From Gnetum montanum (lineage: Eukaryota > Streptophyta > Gnetopsida > Gnetales > Gnetaceae): DNA of 48,878 nucleotides. Below are positions 19,446 through 29,510 of the stretch, piece after piece. The notes beneath the pieces were generated by a model that was not told where the DNA came from, made no database searches, and was given only the letters and a program-made list of their open reading frames with translations. The stretch covers positions 162,644 to 211,521 of the forward strand of contig MNCI01000266.1 in NCBI GenBank assembly GCA_015680685.1, read 5' to 3'. Position numbers and translations under genes: made by a program. Every line of letters begins with the position of its first letter. The first letter of the stretch is position 1.

Positions 19446-22313
19446 TTTTCATAAGCGGTACTCTAGGGCATTTGCGCAATGTGCGGCTCGGGGATGGTTG
19501 CATGGGGATTGGTCCCAAAGTGGGCTAGTTTTCCCACGTGATTCAGATTTGACATCTAGCACTGATCCATCTTCTGATGGTAAGTCACGGTATTTTTTAA
19601 CGCCTTAGTTCATTTGTTCTACTATATAATTGGTTAAATTGACTCCTCGGTGTTATCCTATGTGTACAGTGGATGTCCCCCCTGGTGGAGCTACTGTCAC
19701 AACTAGGCGAACTGAGGGCACTCTGTCCATGAAATTTGGGGAGATTAGTGCTGCACAACAGTGGTTACGCACTAAGGTGCTACCGTAGATCATCAGCTGT
19801 TTACGTGATGAGGGCCTCATGGATTTATTTACTGCCCTGAGTCCTGATGTGTCTGTGATAGAGATGATTGGAATTGTTGACTCTTTCAATGAATCCATAA
19901 CCTACTATAGTACACATATCAAGGGTGCTAAAGTGGTTTTTTATTTGTTAGCAGAATTCTTCTTCGACCTCTTTGGCATACCAGCAGATGGTGTCAAAGT
20001 GGTGGTCAACAGGACACAAAAAGAGCTCCATGTTGTGCTAGAATTGGAGGACTGGTTGGGCATTCCCAAAGGCTCTAAGGGATTTTCTATGCAAGGAAAG
20101 TCAAAAGTGACCGAAGTCAATGAGCTGTATCCCTTGTTTAGAGCGTGGGTGTTCCCCAAGTCTCTTTCTCAGGTAAAAACCTTTGGGGTAGAACCCGTGC
20201 ACATCATGTGCACTATTCTAAAGACTGGGGTATGTTATAACTAGACCCAATTTCTGCCCTCAGGTTTCCACGGGGAGATAGTGAGGTTACGCTCGAATAT
20301 TGAGGTGCAATCCCATTTCACATTTTCTTTCTTTGCCGGCTACTTGCGCCGGCTAGCTAAATTTTTAGTTGTTCATGCAGATGATAAATATATGCTAAGG
20401 GATTGTAACCAACTATCTCGCTCATGGATTCGCCACTTATTTGAGGTGGTCGAATCTCAAGATGCTCCCGAGGGGATAGACGAATCGATTTCTGTCACAA
20501 CAGAGGCATCATCTGGCCATTCCATTCATACACATGATAGCGTAGGGTTGGAACCAAATAGTGTGCCCTATACTGCTAGAAGAGTTGAGTGGGTGATCAA
20601 GGAGATGATTGGGGAAGCAAGATCAAAAGTTCAGAAGTGTGCATGTCCTAGAGAGGTTGCCCTAACTGTAGAGGAATCAAGAGTGAAACGCATACATTTT
20701 AAGATGCCTATACAAGGTAACCTTGATTTGCTGGTTTGTCCTTGCTTTATTGTTAACATCATTATTTTTACTTTGTTTTTTGATTATTTATACAAAACTG
20801 ATGTTGATCCTATGAACGTCAGGAAGGAGACACCTCAGAAAAGGGTGACATTGATGATCAAGGTGGAGTCGATGAGATGTTTGATGGTTTCTTGAAAGGG
20901 AGGTTAGACCTTGGCGATCCTCCAAGTCGGGAGGAAGATAGAGATTTTGGTACATTCACCACATTATATATATTTGGCATTTGAGTTATTCTTTTCGTTA
21001 TTTGAGGTTTTAATTTTTTGTTTTCATTGTCACTAGGCAAAAATGTTGAGGCTAGGATGGATCCTAGCGTTCATTTAGAAGTTCCTATGATAAAGGCTCC
21101 CACAGGAACAACTACCGAAGTTAACCCATCTCCTACGCATGAACCATTTACTTGGATCGAAATGCCAAGTAAAATGGACTTTGTAACTGGTATCATTGAA
21201 GAGGTGGTTGATCGCATCTAGCAAGCTCATCCTGAGATAGGTACATATATCTTAAATGTTTCGAATCTTTCAGTTTTTCGTATCTATATCTACTGTCCAA
21301 GGTCTAATGTATGTTTTTCAAATGTGACTAGGGGCCAAACTGAGATGGGATCCATCTGAGGCCGCGTGCATAGATAGTTTGCCTGTACTACCGGTAGAGA
21401 TTGAGCAAGCGCCTAGATAGATTTATAATGATGTGGAGGAATGTGTTGTGTAGAATGCTAAGTCTCTTTGGACCTATAGGCGTTCAATTGAGGAACTATG
21501 GTTGTGAATTCAGGCTGGGGAAAAAGAGATTTCAAAGCTATCAGTAGAATGGGATGATCTCAAGGCACGCTATGACTTTGCCTCAGCAAGGTTAATGGGT
21601 GATCGTTCTTGGCGAACTTCTAAAGTTACTTATACCAGGTATTAGGATCTATTGGACCGCCAAGTAACTATGACTCGAGCGCTAGCAGAACGAAAGGCAC
21701 AAATAGATTTACTGAACCTGAAATGTCAGGATTGGAAGGCTTTTGCTTCTAAGGTATGGAAATGGGGTCAAGATGAAAAGAATCATAAGCATCATTATAA
21801 AAAATCATTAAAGGAAGTATCTATAGAGAAGCGTTAGCTGGAAATGTTTGTTGAGGGTTTAGGTCTACGCTCTGCATTTGACACGTTTGCTAAGCATACC
21901 ATAGTGGAGATGGAATCGCCCAAGAGGGTAATCACCATGGCTTTATAGGGGTTTCTGTGGGGGAGTTTCCCTTGAAATGTCCCACTTGGTTCATAGTGGA
22001 CAAAGGGAAGGCTTCGGCCAACGTTGATCTGGGCCTTGATGGGACTGACTGGGCAAGTGTATCTAAAGAGGAAATCCTGCGTCGATTGGAATTCGTTCTA
22101 GGAGGATCTTCTTCCATAAGTAATTTAAGGTTGTGAATTTTGTCTATTCCATAACTTTTGGAATTCTTCTCTTTTCTTTTTGTGTTAATTGTTTTATTTT
22201 ACCTTTTATAGGGTCAGGGTGATGGCGATGATCAAGAGGGTGGCCCCAGTGGAGTAGGGATCCATGGTGTCGGGGAGTCTGAGGGGGACACCCCTCCCGA
22301 CCCTGATGTTTAG

Positions 22314-22740
22314 CTTTAAGTTTGGTCTTATCGTTGCTCCTGTCTTTATATGAGTCGCAAAAAAAATATTTTGTTTTATTTTGTATATGAACTGATGGCT
22401 GAAATTGGTTAATTGTGGTATTTATCTATTTTGTAAATGAATATATATATTTTTTGTTTGAATTTTGAGTTTGTCTAAACATTGATAAGCATGGAGTTAA
22501 AGTGAAGAATCTTTTTGTTCTTTTGGCTGTTGTTATTTAAACGTAACCATGGTGCAGCAATGTAAAATGTTTTGTTTGTTTTGTTGTTTAACTGTAATGC
22601 ACGAAATAGGAATGCCAGTGGGAATGTAATTGTAATCGAAGGATAATTATGAGAAAGGGAATGTGAAGAAAAATTGTAGCTGATACACGACAATGTAAGC
22701 ATAAATTTGAACAATGAAGTTGAAAAAGAAAATGCAAGAA
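22314..22740. other. Spacer after the opposite-strand gene of E2
   Basis: T- and A-rich sequence between the stop of the plus-strand gene and the short repeats, with no supported frame on either strand. A terminator for the spliced gene could lie here (AATGAATATATATATTTTTTG near 22434), but no signal is decisive. Confidence 0.4.
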
Positions 22741-23034
22741 AATGCCCTAGTTTAAGGCTATTTTGGGCCATGCGTACACATGCATCAATTTAAAGTCATG
22801 ACGGATTATAGCCTTGATGTTCTAATTTAATACCATTTCGGGCCTCATGTACTAGTTTAAGGACATTTCGGGCCATGTGTAAACAAGAGAAGTTTCAAGT
22901 GATACTGGTGGGTTTCTTGGTAGGCCGGCCATTCCTGACCATGGCTAGTTTTATGTCGTTGCGGACATGTGATAGTTTAGTATCATTTTAGACGATGAAT
23001 GTAGTTTAACATCATTTCAGACTAGAGATGTAGC
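22741..23034. repeat. Degenerate short repeats just after the gag-protease stop of E2
   Basis: About seven copies of a CTAGTTTAAGGACATTTCGGGCC-like unit (variants AATTTAAAGTCATGACGG, AGTTTAGTATCATTTTAGAC). The block ends at the stop codon of the minus-strand gag-protease frame. Confidence 0.65.
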
Positions 23035-26000
23035 TTATTGATTTAGTAATTTTTTGAGTTTTCGTAGTTTTACATTGGGAGTGACACTGATAGGTGTGAT
23101 TCTGTACTCAACATCCCCTTCGCTGATTACGTTGAATGGTAATTTAGCCCAAGGGACATCTGGTGGAATAGGCTCTATGTTGGTATCTTCTAGCGTTTTC
23201 GTGTGTATAGTAGTTTCAATGTTTGGTGCAGTTTTCGGATTAGGCGGTGCATGTACGGTTTCAGGTCTGAGTTTTTCTGTGCTAGGCGAATTTTTTTTAC
23301 GTCTAATGGATCATTGTCTATTGGTCACGTGCAACTTTGTTTCTCGTTTGTATCATCGTATTTAGGCCCTTCAAACTTAACCTTCGAACCTTGGTTTGTA
23401 TTCATATATGACGAGATGGTCAGTGTAGCAGCCTCCACATGTATAATGATTTCACCACCTTCGTAAGGTAGGTGAATCTCTTGGTGTATGGGGGAGGAGA
23501 CTGCTCTGAGTTGGGCCAGCCAAGGTCTTCCCAATATTAAATTGAACCCCAGCATTTTGTCGATGACAACGAAGTTAGCTGATGTGGGGAATTGATCCCT
23601 TGCTATAAAGTCCATAGTTATGGTGCCTTTTACTACTACGCGTGATCCACTAAATGATTTTAAGCATGTGGTGGAGGTTGGTCTGATTAATTCTTTAAGC
23701 CCTAATTGTTCAATGATGGGATAGGGTACTACATTTGTGGCAGCTCCATCATCTACATGCACTCGATGTATTTTAAATTGATTTACTTGTATGGTTATGA
23801 ACATGGGTGCGGTTGTCACTTCTCCTGTTTTCTTGTTAATCTTGATGTCGTTAGTATGGAAGCCTAGTGATTTGGAAGTCGATCCGTGCAGAAAATATAT
23901 TACCACATGAATGGAATGTTCATTTAGAGGTAAGTCTTCGCTTACTGGAATCGATGTCAACATGTGCGCTAGGGCTTTGCGATGAGCTTAAGAAGTTAAT
24001 ATCAGGTCATATAGGCTTAGTGAAGTGTTTTTCTATTTGAGTGCCTATGTGACATATGTTAGGGTTGTTGCTAAATCTTTACTGTTAGGTGTATGTCTGT
24101 TAATGGTTACTTGGTCCATTGGGCCCAACAGTTTTATTTCATGTGCATCCGGTTTGAAATTTTCTTCCGTGACTATTGATTTAGATGCACCATGCATTCT
24201 GGATGATTCTCTCTTATAGCTCTTACTTGATTCGTTGGTAGATGAGGCCATGGGTACTGCACTTAATGGGGTAGGCTTGGGGGGTCCTAAGGCAAGCCGT
24301 TGACATTCCTTCTCCAATCATTCCTGTGTGAGCCTGTCTGCCAGGCGCTCCAACGTGTGGCGTGGGGGAATGTTTGGTTTTTGAATATTTGGTTGCTTTG
24401 GAACCCATATGACGTATGGAGTAGGATGAGGTTGCGATTGGGCAGTCGAAGGTGGTTGAGTGTCAGGCTGCCTGGGCACCCTAACTACATACGAGGTTGG
24501 TTTATTCTGTATTTGTGGGGTGGAGGGTTGATGGTTATTAGAATGTTTGGGTATCCTGATGACATATGGGGTAGGCCTAGTTGGGGCTTGTGTCTCCATA
24601 GTCACAATCGTAGGAGGCACCCGGACTACATAGGGAGTGGGTCAGGTAGGAGGTTACGTGCTTGTAATAATAGTGACGGGAGGTACACACACTACGTATG
24701 GTTTTGGTGGTATGGTAGAGGCTGCCTCCGCGGGGGGTATCTGGATGACATATGATTTTTGTGAGGTGGGCAGGTTACATGGAGAGTATGGTGATTGAGG
24801 TGTGGGTGTTGGTGCGGTAGGAGGAATACGAACTACAAAAGGTCTCGTAGGTATTTGTTGTTCATTATCTAAGTAAATGGTGTTAATTCTAGGTGTTTCT
24901 TGTTCTAAGTGAATGGTGTTAATCATGTATGGGGCCTCCTTAGTATTTAGAGGGTCCTTATATATGCCCATGGCTTGGTTTTGTGGTTGGACTGGGTTGG
25001 CCTCGTTGAAAGTGATTTCACCTCTGTTGATCATCTGTTGAATATCTTGTTTTAGGGTGAAATAGTAATCAGTGCCATGCCCTTTGCATTGATGATAATC
25101 ACAAAAATGGTCTATTCTAAAGCCTCGTGGAACTGGAGGCTCATCCGGCGTTGCCAAGCTTGGGTTCTCGACCAACTGACAGAATCAATCATGTCTTTAG
25201 ATTGCTGTCGGGGACAATTTTTTATGTTTCATTAGCCCGGCCTTCAGGAGTTGGTTAAATAACTACGATGGTTTCATGGGAAATGGTGTTTATTGAGAGG
25301 GATCTCTCCTCTCGAAGTTTCTCACACAACCTAGTGTAGGGTTTTGTGATGTGGACGGTTCGGGTGTAGTAGTGGGAGCAGGTCTAGTATAACTAGTTGG
25401 GGTAGTGGGGGGTTTGCCTCATTTTCCCATACTCATTTGTTGTGTTTCCACTACTGCTGCTATAGTTGCCTTAGCCTTTTCTTTGTCTTTCTTATTGTGT
25501 TGATTTTTGAAGGCTGAATAGGCGAGGTCATGGCTGTTTTGGGCTGCCTCCTCTATGTTCTTCATTTGTACAAATGCTTGATTGAGCGAGCGTGCATTAA
25601 GATAGTATAGCTTGGACTTCACAAAATCGTTAACTGCCCCTTTTAAAATAGTGAGGAGATAAGTCTCTGAGATTGGTTCATGCCGCTCATTAAGGGCAGC
25701 ACTCCATCATTGAATAAACTTTTGAACAGGTTCAAGCGGTGCCTGCTTGACCTGTATCAGGCTATCAAGTATTGCTTCAGGCTTCAGGTTATACTTGGAC
25801 CTAGTGATAAATTGGTGTAGTAGGTCTTCCAAAGAAGATATGGAGTTTCAGGGCAAAGCCCAATACCAGTCAAGTGCTCTTCCTGTGAGGGACATGGGGA
25901 ACACCCACAAAATAGCATGCGGTCATGCCTGAAGTAATACACATTCTAATCTAAATGTTATAAGATGGGCGTTGGGGTCTGTCTCCCCATTGTATTTAGT

Positions 26001-27290
26001 TAACGTGGGTAAGGAATCACCCTTAGGTAACGTTAGAGGTGGAACCGAAGAGCTGATAGGATCATCTTGATAGAAATCCACTATCTTCAGCTCTTCGTTG
26101 GTACCTGTTTTGAGGTGCTTAACCTCGTCAGTTAGCTCTTGCATCAGTTTTTTAGCGTCAGCCCAGTCTCGGGAACTAGGTGAGATGATAGATTTATTAT
26201 GTTCTATAGTATGCATGTTATATTATTGTATGGTGGGCGGGAAAGAGGAAAGTTGAGTGGTTGCGGGTTGGGCTTGTGGGACATTCATGGTAGGTGCTGC
26301 TAAGGGTGGCATACTGTAAGGAAAGGGTTGTCGTTGTTGTTGTTGTTGTACTTGAGGGATATTCATGGGAGGAAGTGTAGGAGGTTGTACGTTGTAGTTA
26401 GGGGGTTGATGCGCTTGTGTGCCAGTCCCAGCCCACTGTCCAGTCATGTTTTATGCAGGAACACCCTGAACTTGTTGAGTTGAAGTGGTAAAGGGACCTC
26501 TTTGAGTTTGGATCCGTGGAATATAATGTGTAGATGTAGAAGCTGGTATCACATATGGCATCCCAATCACTCGGGGTGGGAAGGTCACCCCTACATCATT
26601 CTGAGGAGTTTGTTGTTGGGGTTGTATTTGCAAGAGAGGGGGTAAGGTGGTGACTTGAGGGACAGTGGTGATGGGTATGCTAAATTGATTATCAGTCATG
26701 GGGAGAGTGGGAATGAGGGTAGAGGCTTCTTGTTGAGGCACAAGTTCTTGAGTGGTTCTAAGTGACTAGAGGGACGTAGTTTCTCCCGTGAATGGGTGAA
26801 ATAACGGGTTCACGTAAGTTTTTGGGCTGAGAGTATGATATGAATCTCCATGTTCGGACTGAGCTACAAAGTCATCCTCCTCTTCCAATTGAGGATTTGC
26901 CATAGATTGATCTAAAGACTGATTCCTGGCTAGGAGGAGCTATGAGATAAGATCAGAGTAATGCTCTAGGAGAGGGATGATGTCATATGGGGAAGGGATG
27001 AACTCATGTCCTCCCCTGTGAAACAGTTCATATTGTCTTTTGACCTCCATTTCAGTTTGGTCAACTACTAGGCCGACTTGGATTTTTATGCATATGAAAT
27101 TATATTATTCCTGTGTGATAACATTGAATGAGGTGCTCTTCCCTTGTAGTCTAAGAGATTGATGAGGCCCTCCCTAGGGGTTAACCTCACCACGGGCCCC
27201 AATGGGTTGTATAATGGGCATCGACGTTGTCGTGGGGCCCACGGTATCAGGAATGGACTTGGTCGAAGTGTTGGTATTGGTAGTATTCAT
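23035..27290 (-). pseudogene. gag-pro: gag-protease polyprotein of E2 (broken)
   Basis: One minus-strand frame holds from ATG at 27290 to 23325 with scattered stops, then shifts frame and reaches a natural end at 23035 (…KKLLNQ). It is homologous along its length to the E1 protein: SLRLQGK near the N-terminus, a Q/P-rich linker with FPPRVIGMPYVIPAST, the gag domain (26216-25490), CDYHQCKGHGTDYYFTLK (about 25060-25120), PYVIRVP-type repeats (24840-24318), and protease with VHVDDGAATNVV near 23730 and ILGRPWLAQL near 23530. Unlike E1 it keeps the C-terminal extension, which contains VPWAKLPFNVISEGDVEYR. E3 has a matching segment before its stop, so the protein ends here by design and RT is in a separate unit. 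Confidence 0.82.
24318..24845 (-). repeat. PYVIRVP-type protein repeats in E2 gag-protease
   Basis: PFVVRIP, SYVIQIP, PYVVCVP, PYVIRIP, SYVVRVP and PYVIWVP follow each other at about 20 to 26 residues with proline-rich linkers. They stand between the zinc motif and protease as in E1. Confidence 0.75.
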
Positions 27291-27462
27291 GGTAGAAAGT
27301 TCTAAACGTAAGAAGTGTATGCAGATGAAAATTTGGTTAAGTATGAAAGTATGGACAAAATGCTCGGCGTATAGCACACAGGCACTGTTGTGAGTGTGAA
27401 GGGGCTAATCACAGCGGTCACAGTGTGTGAGCTAAGCTCACGGCATGCAGACTGCAACTCTC
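27291..27462 (-). other. E2 leader between the 47-bp array and gag
   Basis: A short stretch upstream of the gag ATG without a separate gene. The reading frame continues upstream to another ATG at 27377, but similarity to E1 gag starts at 27290. Confidence 0.4.
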
Positions 27463-27855
27463 AGCATGTAGATAGAGTCTACAACGTACAGCGTGCAGGT
27501 GAGCTGGACAACGTGTAGACAGAGTCTATAGCATATAGCGTGCAGGTGAGCTGGGTAGTGTGTAGACAAAGTCTATAGCATACAACGTGTAGGTGAGCTG
27601 GACAGCATGTAGACAGAGTCTACAGCGTACAGTGTGCAGGTGAGCTGGGTAGCGTGTAGACAAAGTCTATAGCGTACAGCATGCAGGTGAGCTGGGCAGC
27701 GTGTAGACAGAGTCTACAGCGTATAGCGTGCAGGTGAGCTGGACAATGTGTAGACAGAGTCTATAGCATACAACGTGTAGGTGAGCTGGATAGTGTGTAG
27801 ACAGAGTCTATAGCATACACCGTGTAGGTGAGCTGGGTAGCGTGTAGACGCTGGG
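27463..27855. repeat. 47-bp tandem repeat array in the E2 leader, each unit with a hairpin
   Basis: Eight full units start at 27463, 27510, 27557, 27604, 27651, 27698, 27745 and 27792, with a partial ninth at 27839. Each contains GTAGACAGAGTCTAC or a near variant, a 6-base stem with a 3-base loop, then a TACAGCGTGCAGGTGAGCTG segment. The array lies between primer site and gag. Confidence 0.85.
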
Positions 27856-28001
27856 AATTCTACGGGACAAGACATAGATTAGAGAGGTTCAAAATTAGAT
27901 TTAATGTTGACGCAATGTGGATTCGGGAGAACCAGGTGGTAGATCTGAAGCGCAGGGGGGCCGTGTGTAAGAGATCAGAGTAGATTGAAACAATTTCAGG
28001 G

Positions 28002-28018
28002 CCCTCCTTCTAGCGCCA
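28002..28018 (-). other. Primer binding site of E2, tRNA-Asn, perfect 17 bases
   Basis: TGGCGCTAGAAGGAGGG on the minus strand is fully complementary to the 3' end of plant tRNA-Asn. It lies 5 bases inside the LTR end at 28024. Confidence 0.85.
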
Positions 28019-28023
28019 TTTTC

Positions 28024-29085
28024 TGTACTGTTTGAAATCGTTGGTCTCCAACTGGAATGAAACAGAACCAAGAGATCCCCGAACAAGCACAGAAGACCCT
28101 AGCTTTGCCCAAGGGCAAGCTGAAACTAATGAAGGTAGAGTACCTTGGGTGGTCTGTACGCGAATCAGACAAGGATTTCCCCAAACGTATGCTAATGTGC
28201 AATACACTAGGTTATATGCAAACGATGTAACAAATGTAAAATTAGGTGTAAACGTATAGGAATGCAGACAATGAGTACATAAAAATGAATGAAAAACTGT
28301 AAAAAATCTTAGCGAAAGAAATGTGGCAATATTATTGCATAATGGAAGTTACAATGCACTAGTCTAAACGCAGTTGTGGATCTGACACAAGGTGAATGAA
28401 AAGCTCTGGTGAAGATAGTGGGATGATGGTTTGCTGGACTCAGCTGCAAGCACAATGTGGGAGCTGTATGCTCAGCGTGCAGGATAGAAGCCCATCATGA
28501 AGGATGCAATGTTCTGGATGTTCTTAGTGTGGATTGCCTCAAAATTTTTGCCAAGATGCATCTGATTTTCCCAACCTCGATCTGGTCAAAAATTGGAGTT
28601 TTTATACATGCGTGGGCATTCTATTTAGATATGAGATGGGATTATTGGCTGTGTGGTGTTGGAATTCTAGATCGGGTGACATGTGGAGCATTGACCGGGT
28701 GTAGACGAATGAAATTTTACAAGTGTACAGTGTGCTACACGTCAGCGTGTGCTGCTGTACGCCAGTGTGTACTACTGTACGCTAGCATGTACACGCTAGG
28801 CATGTGAACTCGATGTACAGACTTGACTAAAACAAAAGAAGTCATTTTTACAAACTACTGCTACAATAAGAAGTATCCAGTTCACCCTTCAGATTTGGGC
28901 TCGGATGTCACGAGAGTGCTACTAATATTCTTGCACTTGATCTGACATGGTTCTGCTAATGTCTTCCACTGATGTACGTTGTGCTGCACACTGGATGGTG
29001 CACGTCGGGCGTACACGCTGGGCGTACAGGATGTACATGCTCGGCGTATGAACCCCAAAGTGCATGATTTCGAGGTCAAAACCCA
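28024..29085 (-). mobile_element. 5' LTR of E2
   Basis: It starts TGTACTG and ends AACCCA on the plus strand, 1062 bases, adjoining the primer site on the left. It aligns throughout with 4701-5742; similarity ends at AACCCAATT on the right in both. It has a TATA box and TACGCTGGGC-type motifs in U3. Confidence 0.8.
28599..28606 (-). promoter_or_regulatory. TATA box of the E2 5' LTR
   Basis: TATAAAAA on the minus strand, upstream of the expected R region; this is the promoter that would have driven genomic RNA of E2. Confidence 0.55.
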
Positions 29086-29180
29086 ATTTTCTTGAGCCCA
29101 TGATGATGCCTAACAATTGCCCTATCTCTAAGAGTTGATGCCTTGTGAAAACTTACCCTAGAATTCCTGTTTCAAGTAAT

Positions 29181-29276
29181 CTTTGGAGTCGTACACTGGG
29201 CATGTACGCTGGGCGTGTACGCTAGGCGTGCATGCTGGGCATGCACGCTGGGTGTATACGCTGGGCGTGCACGCTG
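29181..29276. repeat. GTACGCTGGGCGT tandem array
   Basis: Five to six copies of a unit of about 16 bases, GTACGCTGGGCGT with variants GCACGCTGGGTGT and GCATGCTGGGCAT, run directly after each other. Confidence 0.75.
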
Positions 29277-29460
29277 CATACTCAGTAAAACCAAGTATTT
29301 TGAGCTAAGAATGGTAGGTTTGATTCTAGATGTTGCCGTAGTGTTCTGTGGGTCCCAGGGAACCATTTCTTGCTCGGTTCGACTTCGTTTGAAGCTATCC
29401 GTGAGGTTTCCAAGCTTCAGTCATGCTGGGGGGCATCACGACTTAGCTTGATTCTTGTTA
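29277..29460 (+). other. Fragment resembling the RT lead-in of E2 pol, opposite orientation
   Basis: TGCATACTCAGTAAAA and, about 70 bases on, GTGGGTCCCAGGGA match, in order and spacing, TGCATACTTAGTGAAAA and GTGGGTCCCAGGGA at the start of the E2 pol frame (10405-10310, minus). In both places a TACGC-type array comes directly before. No open frame remains. Assignment rests on nucleotide similarity seen by eye. Confidence 0.4.
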
Positions 29461-29510
29461 GAGAAGTACTAAGCTTGAATTTTTTTGGTGTTTCAATTGG
29501 CATTACCTAG

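Larger units (their letters stand above)
18246..22313 (+). pseudogene. Opposite-strand spliced gene of E2 with FCP1/HAD-like N-terminus
   Basis: Eight exons can be proposed: 18246-18376, 18786-19235, 19311-19579, 19670-20716, 20823-20949, 21037-21240, 21332 to about 22118, and 22212-22313. Introns have GT-AG ends. The first three junctions join in frame, as do those before exons 6 and 7; the junctions into exons 5 and 8 do not, so there are small indels. Exons 2 and 3 encode an FCP1/NIF-like phosphatase fold. Exon 4 carries a FDLFGIPADG segment weakly like plant mobile domains and a YLRRLAKFLVVHADDK motif. Exon 7 is helical and charged. The last exon is acidic and ends PPDPDV. Several in-frame stops (mostly TAG or TGA) and a frameshift near 21945 show that it is dead. 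E3 has a homologous gene. Role unknown; genes antisense to gag-pol are known in some Tat elements. Confidence 0.65.
4701..29085 (-). mobile_element. E2: giant Tat/Ogre-like Ty3/gypsy element, minus strand, with a nested insertion
   Basis: Two LTRs of the same orientation and family bound the interval (4701-5742 and 28024-29085). Between them, on the minus strand, come a tRNA-Asn primer site, a tandem-repeat leader, gag-protease, and RT-RNaseH-archaeal RNaseH-integrase, the last interrupted by element E1. A spliced gene on the opposite strand lies between protease and RT. The span is 24.4 kb, or about 17.8 kb without E1, within the size range known for Ogre-type elements. That all parts belong to one insertion is inference: the LTR pair and module order support it, the target-site duplication is unclear (ATTGG on the left, ATTTT on the right), and I found no convincing polypurine tract beside the left LTR. 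The alternative is several truncated relatives side by side. Confidence 0.5.

Noticed and set aside
20172-20265. Additional intron in the opposite-strand gene (GTAAAA to CCTCAG)
   Set aside because: Reading through keeps the frame with one TAG only, whereas splicing leads at once to a stop; treated as exon.
18246-22313. Reading the opposite-strand gene as a functional host gene
   Set aside because: In-frame stops and a frameshift are present, and the same gene occurs in a second element, so it belongs to the element family and is dead in this copy.
27463-27855. Regular 47-bp array considered as a CRISPR-like or satellite locus
   Set aside because: There are no unique spacers, the units are directly adjacent, and the array lies in the leader of an LTR element.
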